Below are positions 27,302-36,362 of a stretch of 64,000 nucleotides of DNA, one piece after another. Within the stretch, counting starts at the first letter, position 1; each line of letters opens with the position of its first letter. The stretch is taken from contig JARKOC010000542.1 in NCBI GenBank assembly GCA_029975915.1, positions 1-64,000 of the forward strand, written 5' to 3'. The notes beneath the pieces are model-generated. The model was given only the letters and a program-made list of their open reading frames with translations, was not told where the DNA came from and ran no database searches. A program made the position numbers and the translations under genes. This DNA is from Bryobacteraceae bacterium (GTDB lineage Bacteria; Acidobacteriota; Terriglobia; Bryobacterales; Bryobacteraceae).

Positions 27302-28744
27302 ATGGTAAGCAGGCGTTCTCTGCTCAAGTCTCCTGCGGCGCTGGCGACCGGCGGCGCAAAATCTCAAACGAGTCACTACAGACTGATTCGGGATGTTCCC
27401 GTCGAAGAAGGCTACGACCTCGTCGTAACGGGAGGCGGGCCGGCAGGAACTGCGGCGGCGGTCTGCGCGGCGCGATTGGGCGCGAAGACCCTGCTGGTTG
27501 AGGCAACTGGTTGTCTGGGCGGCATGGGCACCTCAGGGCTGGTGACCGCCTTCGATCCGATGGCCAACGGCGAACGCATGTTGGTGGGCGGCTTTATGCG
27601 CGAGGTGGTTGAGTCTCTGTACTCGCGAGGATTCCTGCCGCCGGGGATCAATCCGGAGTCCTGGCGAAAAAGGTACATGACCTGGACGCCGTTTAATGTT
27701 GAGGGCTACAAGCTCCTGCTGGATGAATTAGTCACCGCTGCCGGCGTGGAGGCTCGATTCTTCACGCGGGTCATTGACTCCAATGTGAGCGGGCGCAACG
27801 GCGAGGTGGATGGCGTGGTCCTACACAACATTGAAGGCTACCGCTACGTTCGGGCCAAGACCTTCGTGGATGGCACCGGAGACGCGGTGCTGGCGGATCT
27901 CTGCGGAGTGAAGTGCAGGGAGGCAGGACGAGACACTCCGCATATCATGCCGGCTACCCTGACCTCCCTGTTCGCTGGGATTGATTGGGACCGCTTCCCT
28001 CGCGGCAAACAGTACGAGTTCCTTGCGCAGGCGCTGAAGGATAACCACTTCACGCAGCCCGACAAGCATTTGCCCGGCATGAGCCGGGTGGGGCAGACGA
28101 CTGGCTATCTGAATGGCGGCCACATGTTCAACCTGGACGCGCTGCGGTGCAAGAGTTTAACGAACGGAATCATGCTCGGAAGGCGGCTTGCACAGGAGTA
28201 CATGAGCTTCTATCGCAAGTACGCGCCGGGATGCGAAAACATCGAACACGTCACGACAGCGCCGTTGGTTGGCGTCAGGGAATCACGCCGCATTCTGGGT
28301 GAGTATGAACTGAACTTCGACGACTATTTGGCGAGACGTCAATTCCCGGATCAGATCGCTGTATTCAACAAGAGCGTGGACATTCATCCGTACGACACGT
28401 CGGACGCCGAATGGGAGCGATTCAGCAAGGAATACAAACAGACTGGGGCGTTGAAACCCGGCGAGTGCTTTGGGATCCCTTATGGAGTTCTGGTGCCGAA
28501 AGGGTGGAAGAATCTCTGGGTCGCAGGACGGCCTGTGTCGGCGGATGTCAAGGTGCATGGGTCTCTGCGGGTACAGCCGGCCGCTTCGATGATGGGTCAA
28601 GCGGCGGGAACGGCGGCAGTTCAGTCAATCCGGACAAAACGGCCTGCGCGTGACATTGACACAGAGCAGTTGGTGACGACTCTGCGGAAGGCCGGCGCGT
28701 ACTTGCCGCAGGAAAAGACCAGCCCGATGCTTACACGCGCCTGA
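27302..28744 (+). CDS. Exported FAD-dependent oxidoreductase (PF12831 type), copy 1
   Basis: A 480-residue protein starting MVSRRSLLKSPAAL, a twin-arginine signal, with GGAG before the ATG. The dinucleotide-binding motif GGGPAG is at residues 44-49 (YDLVVTGGGPAGTAAA), followed by LLVEATGCLGGMGTSG, typical of FAD_oxidored family proteins. C-terminal blocks include NLWVAGRPVSADVKVHGSLR and ASMMGQAAGTAAVQ, which close the FAD site. It is closely similar throughout to the next gene, so the two arose by tandem duplication. The substrate is not known; export with bound FAD, next to a TonB receptor, points to oxidation of an imported compound in the periplasm. Confidence 0.88.
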   Translation: MVSRRSLLKSPAALATGGAKSQTSHYRLIRDVPVEEGYDLVVTGGGPAGTAAAVCAARLGAKTLLVEATGCLGGMGTSGLVTAFDPMANGERMLVGGFMREVVESLYSRGFLPPGINPESWRKRYMTWTPFNVEGYKLLLDELVTAAGVEARFFTRVIDSNVSGRNGEVDGVVLHNIEGYRYVRAKTFVDGTGDAVLADLCGVKCREAGRDTPHIMPATLTSLFAGIDWDRFPRGKQYEFLAQALKDNHFTQPDKHLPGMSRVGQTTGYLNGGHMFNLDALRCKSLTNGIMLGRRLAQEYMSFYRKYAPGCENIEHVTTAPLVGVRESRRILGEYELNFDDYLARRQFPDQIAVFNKSVDIHPYDTSDAEWERFSKEYKQTGALKPGECFGIPYGVLVPKGWKNLWVAGRPVSADVKVHGSLRVQPAASMMGQAAGTAAVQSIRTKRPARDIDTEQLVTTLRKAGAYLPQEKTSPMLTRA

Positions 28745-28759
28745 AGGAGGTAGTCGACA

Positions 28760-30232
28760 GTGTCTTCAGTCAGTAGAAGAAGTCTCTTGAAAGTTGCTGG
28801 AGCCGCCACAGGCGCCGGCAGCATTCTGGGTGGTCAACCGAGGCAGTCCGCCAAGCTAAACACCTACCGGTTGACGCGCGACATCCCCGTGGAGGACGAG
28901 TATGACGTGCTGGTGGCCGGCGGGGGGCCGGCAGGCTCGGCGGCGGCGATCGCGGCGGCTCGGTTGGGCGCGAGAGTGTTGCTGGCCGAGGGGACCGGTT
29001 GTCTGGGCGGAATGGCCACCTCCGGCATGATGATGTCGTTCTGCCCGGTAGCCGACGGTGAGAAGTGCCTGACCGGCGGGCTGATGCTTGAGTGGATCGA
29101 GACGCTTTACAAGCGGGGATTTCTCAAGCCAGGCATCCACCCCGACGTGTGGCGCAGACGTTACGGCGGATGGATCCCCTTCAACGCCGAGGGATTGAAG
29201 TTGTTGCTGGATGAGAGTGCAGTCTCCGCAGGCGTCGAGACTCGGTTCTTTACCCAATTGATCGATACCGACGCAGATGTGCGCACGGGTCAGGTTCGCG
29301 GAGCGATCATCCACAACATCGAAGGCTACCGGTACATCAAGGCGAAGGCGTTCATCGACGGCACGGGCAATGGCGTACTGGCAAAACTGTGTGGCGCAAA
29401 GTGCCGCGACGCAGGCAGGGATACGCCGGGCATCATGCCTCCGACGCTGATCTCGCTGTTCGCCGGCATTGATTGGGAGCGAATGGGCGACCAGCAGGAG
29501 GCGATGAAACGCGCGCTAGCAGACAACTTCTTCACCCAACCCGACCGGCACTTCCCGGGCATGCAGCAAATCGGCAACCGGATTGGACTGCTAAATGGCG
29601 GCCACATTTTCAATCTGGACGCGCTTCGCGAAAAGAGCATGACGGACGGCATGATGCAGGGCCGACGGCTGGCCCAGGAGTACATCGCCTTCTATCGGAA
29701 GTACGTGGCCGGCTGCGAGAGCGTCGAGCACGTCACTACCGCGCCGTTGATGGGATTGCGGGAGTCGCGCTGCGTGCTCGGCGAGTATGAACTCGGGCTG
29801 GCCGACTACAATGCGCGGAGGAAGTTTCCCGACCAGATCGGGGTGTACAACTATCCAATTGACATTCATGTCTACGATACGTCGGATAAGCAGTACGAGC
29901 GGTATTCCAGGGAGTTTCGTGAGACGGGCAGGATGAAACCCGGCGAATCGGTAGGGTTGCCGTACGGGATGCTGGTCGCCAAAGGATTTAGAAACTTGTG
30001 GGTGGCCGGCCGTTGCGCATCGATGGATGTTCAAGTACACGGAGCATTTCGAGTGCAGCCCGCGGCTGTGTTGATGGGCCAGGCGGCCGGGACCGCCGCA
30101 GTGCAGTCCATTCGGACGAAACTCCCGGCGGCGGATATTGATACCGAAGTTCTTGTCGACACCTTACGAAAGGCGGGCGCTTACTTGCCACAGCGTGAGA
30201 CCAGCAAACGAATGAGCCGGAAGACGGCTTAG
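28760..30232 (+). CDS. Exported FAD-dependent oxidoreductase (PF12831 type), copy 2
   Basis: A 490-residue paralogue of the preceding gene, 15 bp downstream. GTG at 28760 is used as start: AAGGAGGT lies just upstream, and the reading begins SSVSRRSLLKVAGA, a twin-arginine signal. GGGPAG is at residues 54-59, then EGTGCLGGMATSG. The shared blocks with copy 1 include DIPVEDEYDV, VWRRRYGGWIPFN, KAFIDGTGNGVLAKLCG and NLWVAGRCASMDVQVHGAFR. Divergence between the two copies is substantial, so duplication is not recent and the substrates may differ. Same proposed periplasmic redox role; no substrate residues can be assigned. Confidence 0.88.
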   Translation: MSSVSRRSLLKVAGAATGAGSILGGQPRQSAKLNTYRLTRDIPVEDEYDVLVAGGGPAGSAAAIAAARLGARVLLAEGTGCLGGMATSGMMMSFCPVADGEKCLTGGLMLEWIETLYKRGFLKPGIHPDVWRRRYGGWIPFNAEGLKLLLDESAVSAGVETRFFTQLIDTDADVRTGQVRGAIIHNIEGYRYIKAKAFIDGTGNGVLAKLCGAKCRDAGRDTPGIMPPTLISLFAGIDWERMGDQQEAMKRALADNFFTQPDRHFPGMQQIGNRIGLLNGGHIFNLDALREKSMTDGMMQGRRLAQEYIAFYRKYVAGCESVEHVTTAPLMGLRESRCVLGEYELGLADYNARRKFPDQIGVYNYPIDIHVYDTSDKQYERYSREFRETGRMKPGESVGLPYGMLVAKGFRNLWVAGRCASMDVQVHGAFRVQPAAVLMGQAAGTAAVQSIRTKLPAADIDTEVLVDTLRKAGAYLPQRETSKRMSRKTA

Positions 30233-30302
30233 GCGGCTGCCAGCGTTGGGACGGAGTCTCGATGCCGTGAAACGAAAGGGATTTGGATTGGAGGTGAGTT
30301 CG

Positions 30303-31970
30303 ATGAAAAGAATTCGTTTGGCCGTTGCAGCGTTCTGCCTGGCGGGCACATTGTGTGCTCAGCAGAGCTACGACCTCGTCGTCTACGGAGGTACGGCCGG
30401 AGGTGTGATGACGGCTGTAGCCGGGGCGCGACAGGGGCTGAAGGTGGCGCTGGTGAACCCGGGCCGGCATGTCGGCGGGTTAGTGAGTGGGGGTCTTTCT
30501 GGCACTGACACCGGCAGGAGAGAGGTGATCGGAGGGCTGGCGCTGGAGTTCTACTTCCGCGCCGGGCGCTACTACGAACTCGACCGGCACCTGCAGGAAT
30601 TGGCTTGGATGCCGGAGCCGAAGGTCGCCGAACGGATCATGCGGGAAATGCTGCAGGAGCAAGGCGTCACGCTGATCGAAGAGAGCCCCTTGCGCGAGAA
30701 GACCGGCGTCTCGAAGGAAGGAACAAGAATCGTCGAGATCACCACGATGAACGGCACACGTTTCAGAGCCAAGGTCTTCGTCGATTCGTCGTACGAGGGC
30801 GATCTCATGGCTCAGGCCAAGGTCAGCTACACGTTCGGCCGCGAGAGCACTCAACAGTATGGCGAGTCGCTGGCCGGAATTCGTGCTCATACGCCCAGCC
30901 ATCAGTTTGCGGTGGACATCCCCGCGCGCGACGAGAATGGCAACCTGTTGCCTGAGATCTCCCCTGAGCCGCGCGGAGAGGCTGGGGCGGCCGATAAGCG
31001 GATCCAAGCCTACAATTTCCGCGTCATCGCGACGAACGTCCCAGAGAACCGGATCCCTTGGCCCAAGCCAGCAAACTATGACGTGAAGCGCTACGAGCTG
31101 CTGGCCCGATACCTTGCTGCCATGACACCGTACATGGGCCGGCCTCTGGATATTAACGAAGTGAACCTGCTGAGGGTCATCCCGAATGGCAAGGCGGACT
31201 TCAACAACCGCGGCGGCTTCTCGACTGACTACATCGGCAAAAACTACGATTACCCGGACGGAGACTATGCCACTCGCGCCAGGATCTGGAAGGAGCACGA
31301 GGAGTATCAGAAAGGTTTCTACTACTTCCTGGCGAATGACCCCCGCGTGCCAAAGACGCTGCAGGACCAAATGAACCAGTGGGGCCTGGCGAAGGACGAA
31401 TTCGTCGACACAGGCAATTGGCCTCACCAACTCTACATCCGCGAGGCGAGGCGAATGATTGGCGAATACGTTGCTACTCAGAAGGACCTGCAAACCGACT
31501 TGTTCAAGCCTGACGTTGTCGGGATGGGAAGCTACGGAAGCGATTCCCACAATCTGCAACGTTTCGTCAACGCCAGGGGTTTTGTCGAAAACGAGGGTGA
31601 CGTGCAGGTAGGAGTGAAGCCGTATCAAATTGCCTACAGATCTTTGACGCCGAAGCGCGCCGAAGCAACGAATCTGCTCGTGCCTGTCTGCCTTTCCGCG
31701 AGTCACATCGCCTATTCCAGCATGAGGATGGAGCCGCAGTACATGCTTCTCGGACATGCAGCTGGCGTCGCAGCGGCGCTCGCTGTAAAGCATGGAGTTG
31801 CGGTACAGGAGGTCCCCCTCGCTGAGTTGCAGCAGGCACTACTGGCTGAGGGCGCAGTCTTTGAGCTAGGAATCGAGCATCACAACCGGGCATTGACAAT
31901 ATTGCGCAAACGCTATGCGCCTCCTCCCCGGAAGGGGCCGGCGCCGTGGGCGAGACCCGAACCGAAATAG
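30303..31970 (+). CDS. Secreted FAD-dependent oxidoreductase, second subfamily, copy 1
   Basis: A 555-residue protein. The start at 30303 follows GGAGGTGAG and gives a Sec signal peptide (MKRIRLAVAAFCLAGTLCAQ). The FAD-binding entry is YDLVVYGGTAGGVMTA (glycine cluster at 29-34), then HVGGLVSGGLSGTD. Family blocks are VDSSYEGDLMAQAKVSYTFGRES, FSTDYIGKNYDYPDGDYATR, DPRVPKTLQDQMNQWGL and WPHQLYIREARRMIGEY. It uses Sec rather than Tat, so FAD would have to be inserted after export. It is 70 bp from the upstream gene and clearly homologous to the next two genes. Substrate unknown. Confidence 0.88.
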   Translation: MKRIRLAVAAFCLAGTLCAQQSYDLVVYGGTAGGVMTAVAGARQGLKVALVNPGRHVGGLVSGGLSGTDTGRREVIGGLALEFYFRAGRYYELDRHLQELAWMPEPKVAERIMREMLQEQGVTLIEESPLREKTGVSKEGTRIVEITTMNGTRFRAKVFVDSSYEGDLMAQAKVSYTFGRESTQQYGESLAGIRAHTPSHQFAVDIPARDENGNLLPEISPEPRGEAGAADKRIQAYNFRVIATNVPENRIPWPKPANYDVKRYELLARYLAAMTPYMGRPLDINEVNLLRVIPNGKADFNNRGGFSTDYIGKNYDYPDGDYATRARIWKEHEEYQKGFYYFLANDPRVPKTLQDQMNQWGLAKDEFVDTGNWPHQLYIREARRMIGEYVATQKDLQTDLFKPDVVGMGSYGSDSHNLQRFVNARGFVENEGDVQVGVKPYQIAYRSLTPKRAEATNLLVPVCLSASHIAYSSMRMEPQYMLLGHAAGVAAALAVKHGVAVQEVPLAELQQALLAEGAVFELGIEHHNRALTILRKRYAPPPRKGPAPWARPEPK

Positions 31971-31985
31971 AACGGAGTCGAAGAC

Positions 31986-33641
31986 ATGAATCAGATATTG
32001 GGGTTGATCGCGGCCGGTTTCTGCTTCGCAGGTGCTGCGGCGGCGCAGCAAAACTACGACCTGGTGGTCTATGGCGGCACGGCCGGTGGCGTTATGACAG
32101 CCATTTCAGGCGCCCGGCAGGGGTTGAAGACCGTTCTTCTTGAACCTCGCACTCATGTAGGCGGGATGGCGACTGGGGGCTTGTCAAGGACCGATACAGG
32201 GGTGCGCGAAGTGTTGGGCGGACTGGCGCTTGAGTTCTACTATCGCGTCGGCGCGCGCTATGAGATGACACGCTACAAGAATCCCGTGGCCTGGTTCTAT
32301 GAGCCCAAGGTGGGCGAGTCGGTAATGCTCGAGATGCTAAAAGAGGCCGGTGTCACGCTGCTTTTCAATCACCGGTTGCGCGAGAAGACGGGCGTGACGT
32401 TGAACGGCAACCGGGTGGTTGAGATCGCCATGGAGAACGGGCAGAGGTTCAGGGGAAAGATGTTTGCTGATTGCTCGTACGAAGGCGATCTGATGGCGCA
32501 GGCCAAGGTGAGTTACACGTTCGGACGCGAAGGCTCCGCTCAATACGGGGAGTCACTGGCGGGAGTCAGGGACAAGACGCCGTATCATCAGTTTCTGTTC
32601 GACGTACCCGCTCTTGACGAGTCGGGCAAGCCATTGCCGGAAGTAGTGGCCACCAAGCCGGAACCCCCTGGAACCGCAGACAAGAAGATCCAGGCTTACA
32701 ACTTCCGCATTATCACGACCAACGTGGCCGCCAATCGTGTCCCATGGCCAAAGCCTCGCAGTTATGACGTCAAACGCTACGAACTGCTGGCACGCTATCT
32801 GGATGCCTTCGTGAAAGTGAAGGGCCGTTCGCCCGTGTTTCACGAACTGACGCTGATTGCCCCAATTCCCAATGGCAAGGCGGACTTCAATAACAACGGA
32901 CCTTTCTCGACTGACTACATCGGGAAGAACTACGACTACCCCGATGGCGACTACGCCACCCGGGAGCGCATTTGGCAGAACCATGTCGACTATGTGCAAG
33001 GCTTCTACTACTTCCTGGCGCACGACCCGCGAGTACCGAAGGAATTGCAGCAGGAAGTCAACGAGTGGGGGCTTGCGCGTGACGAATACACCGACTCCAA
33101 CCATTGGCCTCACCAGCTCTACGTGCGCGAGGCGCGACGCATGGTGGGCGTCTATGTCGCCAGCCAGAAGGACCTGCAAACAGACCTTCGCAAGCCGGAT
33201 GTCATCGGCATGGGCAGTTACAACTCGGATTCACACAACATCCAGCGCTTCGTCAACGAGCGGGGCATGGCGGAAAACGAAGGCGATATGCAGGTGGCGG
33301 TGAAACCCTACCAGATCCCATTCCGGATCATCCTGCCGAAGAAGGAACAGGCGGCCAACCTCGTTGTGCCGGTCTGCTTCTCGGCGACGCACGTAGCCTA
33401 TTCGTCGTTGAGAATGGAACCGCAGTACATGATTATTGGCCACGCCGCCGGAGTGGCATCGGCCATGGCCATCAAGAGAGGCATCGCAGTCCAGGATATC
33501 GACGTGGCCGAACTCCAGAAGACTTTGAAGTCGGAGGCGGCGGTGTTTGACTACGTTCGAACGCCGCAGCAGGATGCCATGGGAATCATCCACCGGAAGA
33601 TGCAGCCGAAAGGTATTAGCCGGTTCAACTGGGAGTACTGA
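31986..33641 (+). CDS. Secreted FAD-dependent oxidoreductase, second subfamily, copy 2
   Basis: A 551-residue tandem paralogue of the preceding gene, 15 bp away. It has a Sec-type signal (MNQILGLIAAGFCFAGAAAA), GGAG about ten bases before the ATG, and the FAD entry YDLVVYGGTAGGVMTAI. It shares nearly every block with the preceding protein: DCSYEGDLMAQAKVSYTF, FSTDYIGKNYDYPDGDYATR, DPRVPKELQQEVNEWGL, WPHQLYVREARRMVG, and NSDSHNIQRFVNERG. Difference is concentrated in the substrate-side loops. Same presumed envelope redox role. Confidence 0.88.
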   Translation: MNQILGLIAAGFCFAGAAAAQQNYDLVVYGGTAGGVMTAISGARQGLKTVLLEPRTHVGGMATGGLSRTDTGVREVLGGLALEFYYRVGARYEMTRYKNPVAWFYEPKVGESVMLEMLKEAGVTLLFNHRLREKTGVTLNGNRVVEIAMENGQRFRGKMFADCSYEGDLMAQAKVSYTFGREGSAQYGESLAGVRDKTPYHQFLFDVPALDESGKPLPEVVATKPEPPGTADKKIQAYNFRIITTNVAANRVPWPKPRSYDVKRYELLARYLDAFVKVKGRSPVFHELTLIAPIPNGKADFNNNGPFSTDYIGKNYDYPDGDYATRERIWQNHVDYVQGFYYFLAHDPRVPKELQQEVNEWGLARDEYTDSNHWPHQLYVREARRMVGVYVASQKDLQTDLRKPDVIGMGSYNSDSHNIQRFVNERGMAENEGDMQVAVKPYQIPFRIILPKKEQAANLVVPVCFSATHVAYSSLRMEPQYMIIGHAAGVASAMAIKRGIAVQDIDVAELQKTLKSEAAVFDYVRTPQQDAMGIIHRKMQPKGISRFNWEY

Positions 33642-33662
33642 AGCAAAGGACGGAGGACACCA

Positions 33663-35750
33663 ATGAGGAACCGTGCAGCACCACGGCAGGCCGCGGCAGG
33701 AGTGCTATTGTGCCTGGCGATGTGCTTGGGGGCATGCGGTTCGGGCCGCAAGGCGGACATCATCGTTTACGGCGGCACGTCGTCAGGCATCGCGGCAGCC
33801 ATTCAGGCAAGCCGGATGGGCAAGAGCGTGATTGTCCTCGAACCTGGGACGCATGTCGGCGGGCTGACCACAGGCGGATTGAGCTGGACCGACATTGGCA
33901 ACAAAGCGGTGGTTGGAGGCATCGCCCGTGAGTTCTATCAGCGCATCAGGAAGAAGTACGAGAATCCGAAGGCGTGGTCAGCGGAGACGCGCGACCAGTA
34001 CTTCCAGCGGCGCAGAGGGCCAAACGCCAAGGGCGAAGACGCGATGTGGACATTCGAGCCCAGGGTGGCCAGCGAGGTCTACCGCGAGATGCTGGCCGAG
34101 GCAAAGGTGAGCGTCATCACGGGAGCAAGGCTCGATCTGGCGCCAGGCAAAGGGGTGGTGAAACAGAATGGGAGAATCGTCGCTATCGTGCTCGAAGGCG
34201 GCGCTCAGTATGAAGGGAAAATGTACATCGACGCCACATACGAGGGCGACCTGATGGCAAAAGCTGGCATCTCCTATACTGTCGGCCGTGAAAGCAATTC
34301 CAAGTATGGGGAGACCTGGAACGGATCCCAACCAGCACACTTCCATTACCATCAGTTCCCTGAAGGCGCGAACGTTGATCCCTACGTTGTGCCTGGGAAG
34401 CCGGAAAGCGGCCTGCTGCCGATCATCGATCCGACAGGACCAGGCGAAGAGGGCGCAGGCGACAAGCGGATTCAGGCCTATTGCTTTCGCATGTGCTTGA
34501 CCAACGACCCCAGGAACCGGATTGCTATCGAGAAGCCTGAAGGTTACGACGAACTGGACCATGAACTATTGCTCCGCTTCGCCGAGACGGGCAAGTATCA
34601 CAACCCGGCGAGCAAATACGACCCAATTCCGAACCTGAAGACCGACACGAACAATCATGGGGCGGTGTCCACCGACTACATGGGAGCCAATTGGGACTAC
34701 CCGGAAGGAGACTACGCGACACGCGAGAAGATTGTCAAACGGCATGAAGTCTACCAAAAGGGCTACATGTGGACGCTGCAGAACCACCCGCGCGTTCCTG
34801 AGGAGATCCGCGCCTACTACCGCCAGTGGGGGCTGCCGAAGGATGAGTTCAGGGCAAACGGCGGATGGCCAACGCAGCTCTATATCCGGGAGGCGAGGAG
34901 AATGCTAGGGCCAGTCGTGATGACCGAGCATCACGTGATGGCGCGCACTATCGCGGATGATTCGATTGCCATGGGAGCCTATAGCATGGATTCGCACAAT
35001 GTCCAACGCTACGTGACCAAGCAGGGTTTCGTCCGCAACGAGGGCAACGTACAGGTGGGCGGATTTCCCCCGTATCCCATCAGCTACCAATCGATTGTGC
35101 CCAGGAAGGGCGAGGTCTCGAACTTGCTAGTCCCGGTTTGTCTGTCGGCGACGCATATTGCCTACGGCTCGATCCGCATGGAACCAGTTTTTATGGTGAT
35201 TGGACAATCGGCCGCGACGGCGGCTGCACTCGCGATTGACCAGAAAGTTCCCGTGCAGGATGTAGATTACGGGAGACTGCGCGAAAGACTGCTGACGGAC
35301 AGGCAAGTCCTAGATGCGCCGCCTGAATTGAGCAAGGGCGACATCGACCCGGCGCAAATGGAGGGGATTGTTATTGATAGCCAGTTCGCACAATTGAGCC
35401 CTGCGTGGAAGGGATCCCGAGCGGATCACCCGCGGCTCGGACCTTCGTATTTCCACGATCTTGATGCTCGCGATGGCCGCGCCACGGCGCAGTTTGCTGT
35501 GAAACTGCCTCAGGCCGGCCGGTACCGCATCAAGCTGCTTTATCCGCCCAAGGCGAGCAGGGCCACGAACGTGCCCGTTGTGATCGCAGGCGGTGGAAAG
35601 ACCTTGAGAACGACGGTGAATCAACGACAGGCGGCGGATTGGCTTGGCCGCTATGATCTTCCGGCGGAGTTCACTGTGACCATATCAAACAAAGGGGTCA
35701 ATGGAGATGTAGCGGTCGACGGCCTACAGGTTGCTCCGGCCGCGAAATAG
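33663..35750 (+). CDS. Lipoprotein FAD-dependent oxidoreductase with C-terminal golvesin-like domain
   Basis: A 695-residue third member of the second subfamily. The N-terminus has a lipobox (CLGAC, lipidated Cys25), so it is membrane-anchored rather than free. The FAD entry ADIIVYGGTSSGIAAA and HVGGLTTGGLSWTD is followed by the shared blocks AVSTDYMGANWDYPEGDYATR and WPTQLYIREARRMLG. The last ~135 residues are extra: an all-beta domain with GRYRIKLLYPPKASRATNVPVVI and VAVDGLQV, like the golvesin C-terminal or xanthan-lyase-associated domain, which may bind glycan. This fusion favours a carbohydrate substrate. It ends 25 bp from a convergent gene. Confidence 0.87.
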   Translation: MRNRAAPRQAAAGVLLCLAMCLGACGSGRKADIIVYGGTSSGIAAAIQASRMGKSVIVLEPGTHVGGLTTGGLSWTDIGNKAVVGGIAREFYQRIRKKYENPKAWSAETRDQYFQRRRGPNAKGEDAMWTFEPRVASEVYREMLAEAKVSVITGARLDLAPGKGVVKQNGRIVAIVLEGGAQYEGKMYIDATYEGDLMAKAGISYTVGRESNSKYGETWNGSQPAHFHYHQFPEGANVDPYVVPGKPESGLLPIIDPTGPGEEGAGDKRIQAYCFRMCLTNDPRNRIAIEKPEGYDELDHELLLRFAETGKYHNPASKYDPIPNLKTDTNNHGAVSTDYMGANWDYPEGDYATREKIVKRHEVYQKGYMWTLQNHPRVPEEIRAYYRQWGLPKDEFRANGGWPTQLYIREARRMLGPVVMTEHHVMARTIADDSIAMGAYSMDSHNVQRYVTKQGFVRNEGNVQVGGFPPYPISYQSIVPRKGEVSNLLVPVCLSATHIAYGSIRMEPVFMVIGQSAATAAALAIDQKVPVQDVDYGRLRERLLTDRQVLDAPPELSKGDIDPAQMEGIVIDSQFAQLSPAWKGSRADHPRLGPSYFHDLDARDGRATAQFAVKLPQAGRYRIKLLYPPKASRATNVPVVIAGGGKTLRTTVNQRQAADWLGRYDLPAEFTVTISNKGVNGDVAVDGLQVAPAAK

Positions 35751-35774
35751 AGAACCACCGGAGCGAAGCCGGGT

Positions 35775-36362
35775 TTACTTCTTGGAGTCCTCTCTCCGAG
35801 GACTGACACTGAGCAGGATCTCGGCTCCAGGATCGAAGCGGATATTGGGAGCCTTGGCGCCGAACTGAATCAATACCAGCGCCGCGCCTGCCCCGACTCC
35901 GGCGCCTATCGCCGCACCCTTGCCTCCTCCCGCCAGCGCACCGATCAGCGCGCCTGCGCCGGTGGCCGCCGCCATCTTGCCGAGGTTGTTCTTCTTTTCA
36001 ACGATCGCACCCTCTTCATCCACGTTCTGCTGCCCCTTGGAGTTTGTGAAACCCTTTACGTCGGAACTGACGGGCAGCGGCGAGCCTGTTTTTGGCGCGA
36101 GTGTGTGGAAAGTGAAGAGGAGAGTGGATCGCCCCTTGAACTTGTTGCCGCTCTTGGACTCCTTCACTTCGCCCTCCATGATGGATCCGGCGAAAACGGG
36201 CGGCGTTACCACTTGGGCCGAAATCTTGTCGCCCTTCTGCGCCGTCTCAGTGCTGAGTGGAGCGAGAAGTTTCACGGTGAAGTCGGTTTTGGGCGTCAAT
36301 TCTTGGGCGGAACACGGCAAAATGAGCGCCGCCGAGATGATGCAGAGGAAGCCAGTCTTCAT
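35775..36362 (-). CDS. Exported glycine-zipper protein of unknown function
   Basis: A 195-residue protein. The start at 36362 follows GGAG by seven bases and gives a signal peptide (MKTGFLCIISAALILPCSAQ). The middle is beta-rich, with KGDKISAQVVTPPV suggesting an SH3-like or barrel fold. Residues ~145-180 form a glycine zipper (GAGALIGALAGGGKGAAIGAG) that probably inserts in or crosses a membrane. Similar proteins in Acidobacteriota are uncharacterised. It is convergent with the last oxidoreductase gene. Function unknown. Confidence 0.72.
   Translation of the reverse strand: MKTGFLCIISAALILPCSAQELTPKTDFTVKLLAPLSTETAQKGDKISAQVVTPPVFAGSIMEGEVKESKSGNKFKGRSTLLFTFHTLAPKTGSPLPVSSDVKGFTNSKGQQNVDEEGAIVEKKNNLGKMAAATGAGALIGALAGGGKGAAIGAGVGAGAALVLIQFGAKAPNIRFDPGAEILLSVSPRREDSKK

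Noticed and set aside
30480..31793. 437-codon minus-strand frame opposite an FAD oxidoreductase
   Set aside because: Its content mirrors the sense gene and shows no domain; the sense strand has a signal peptide and FAD motif.
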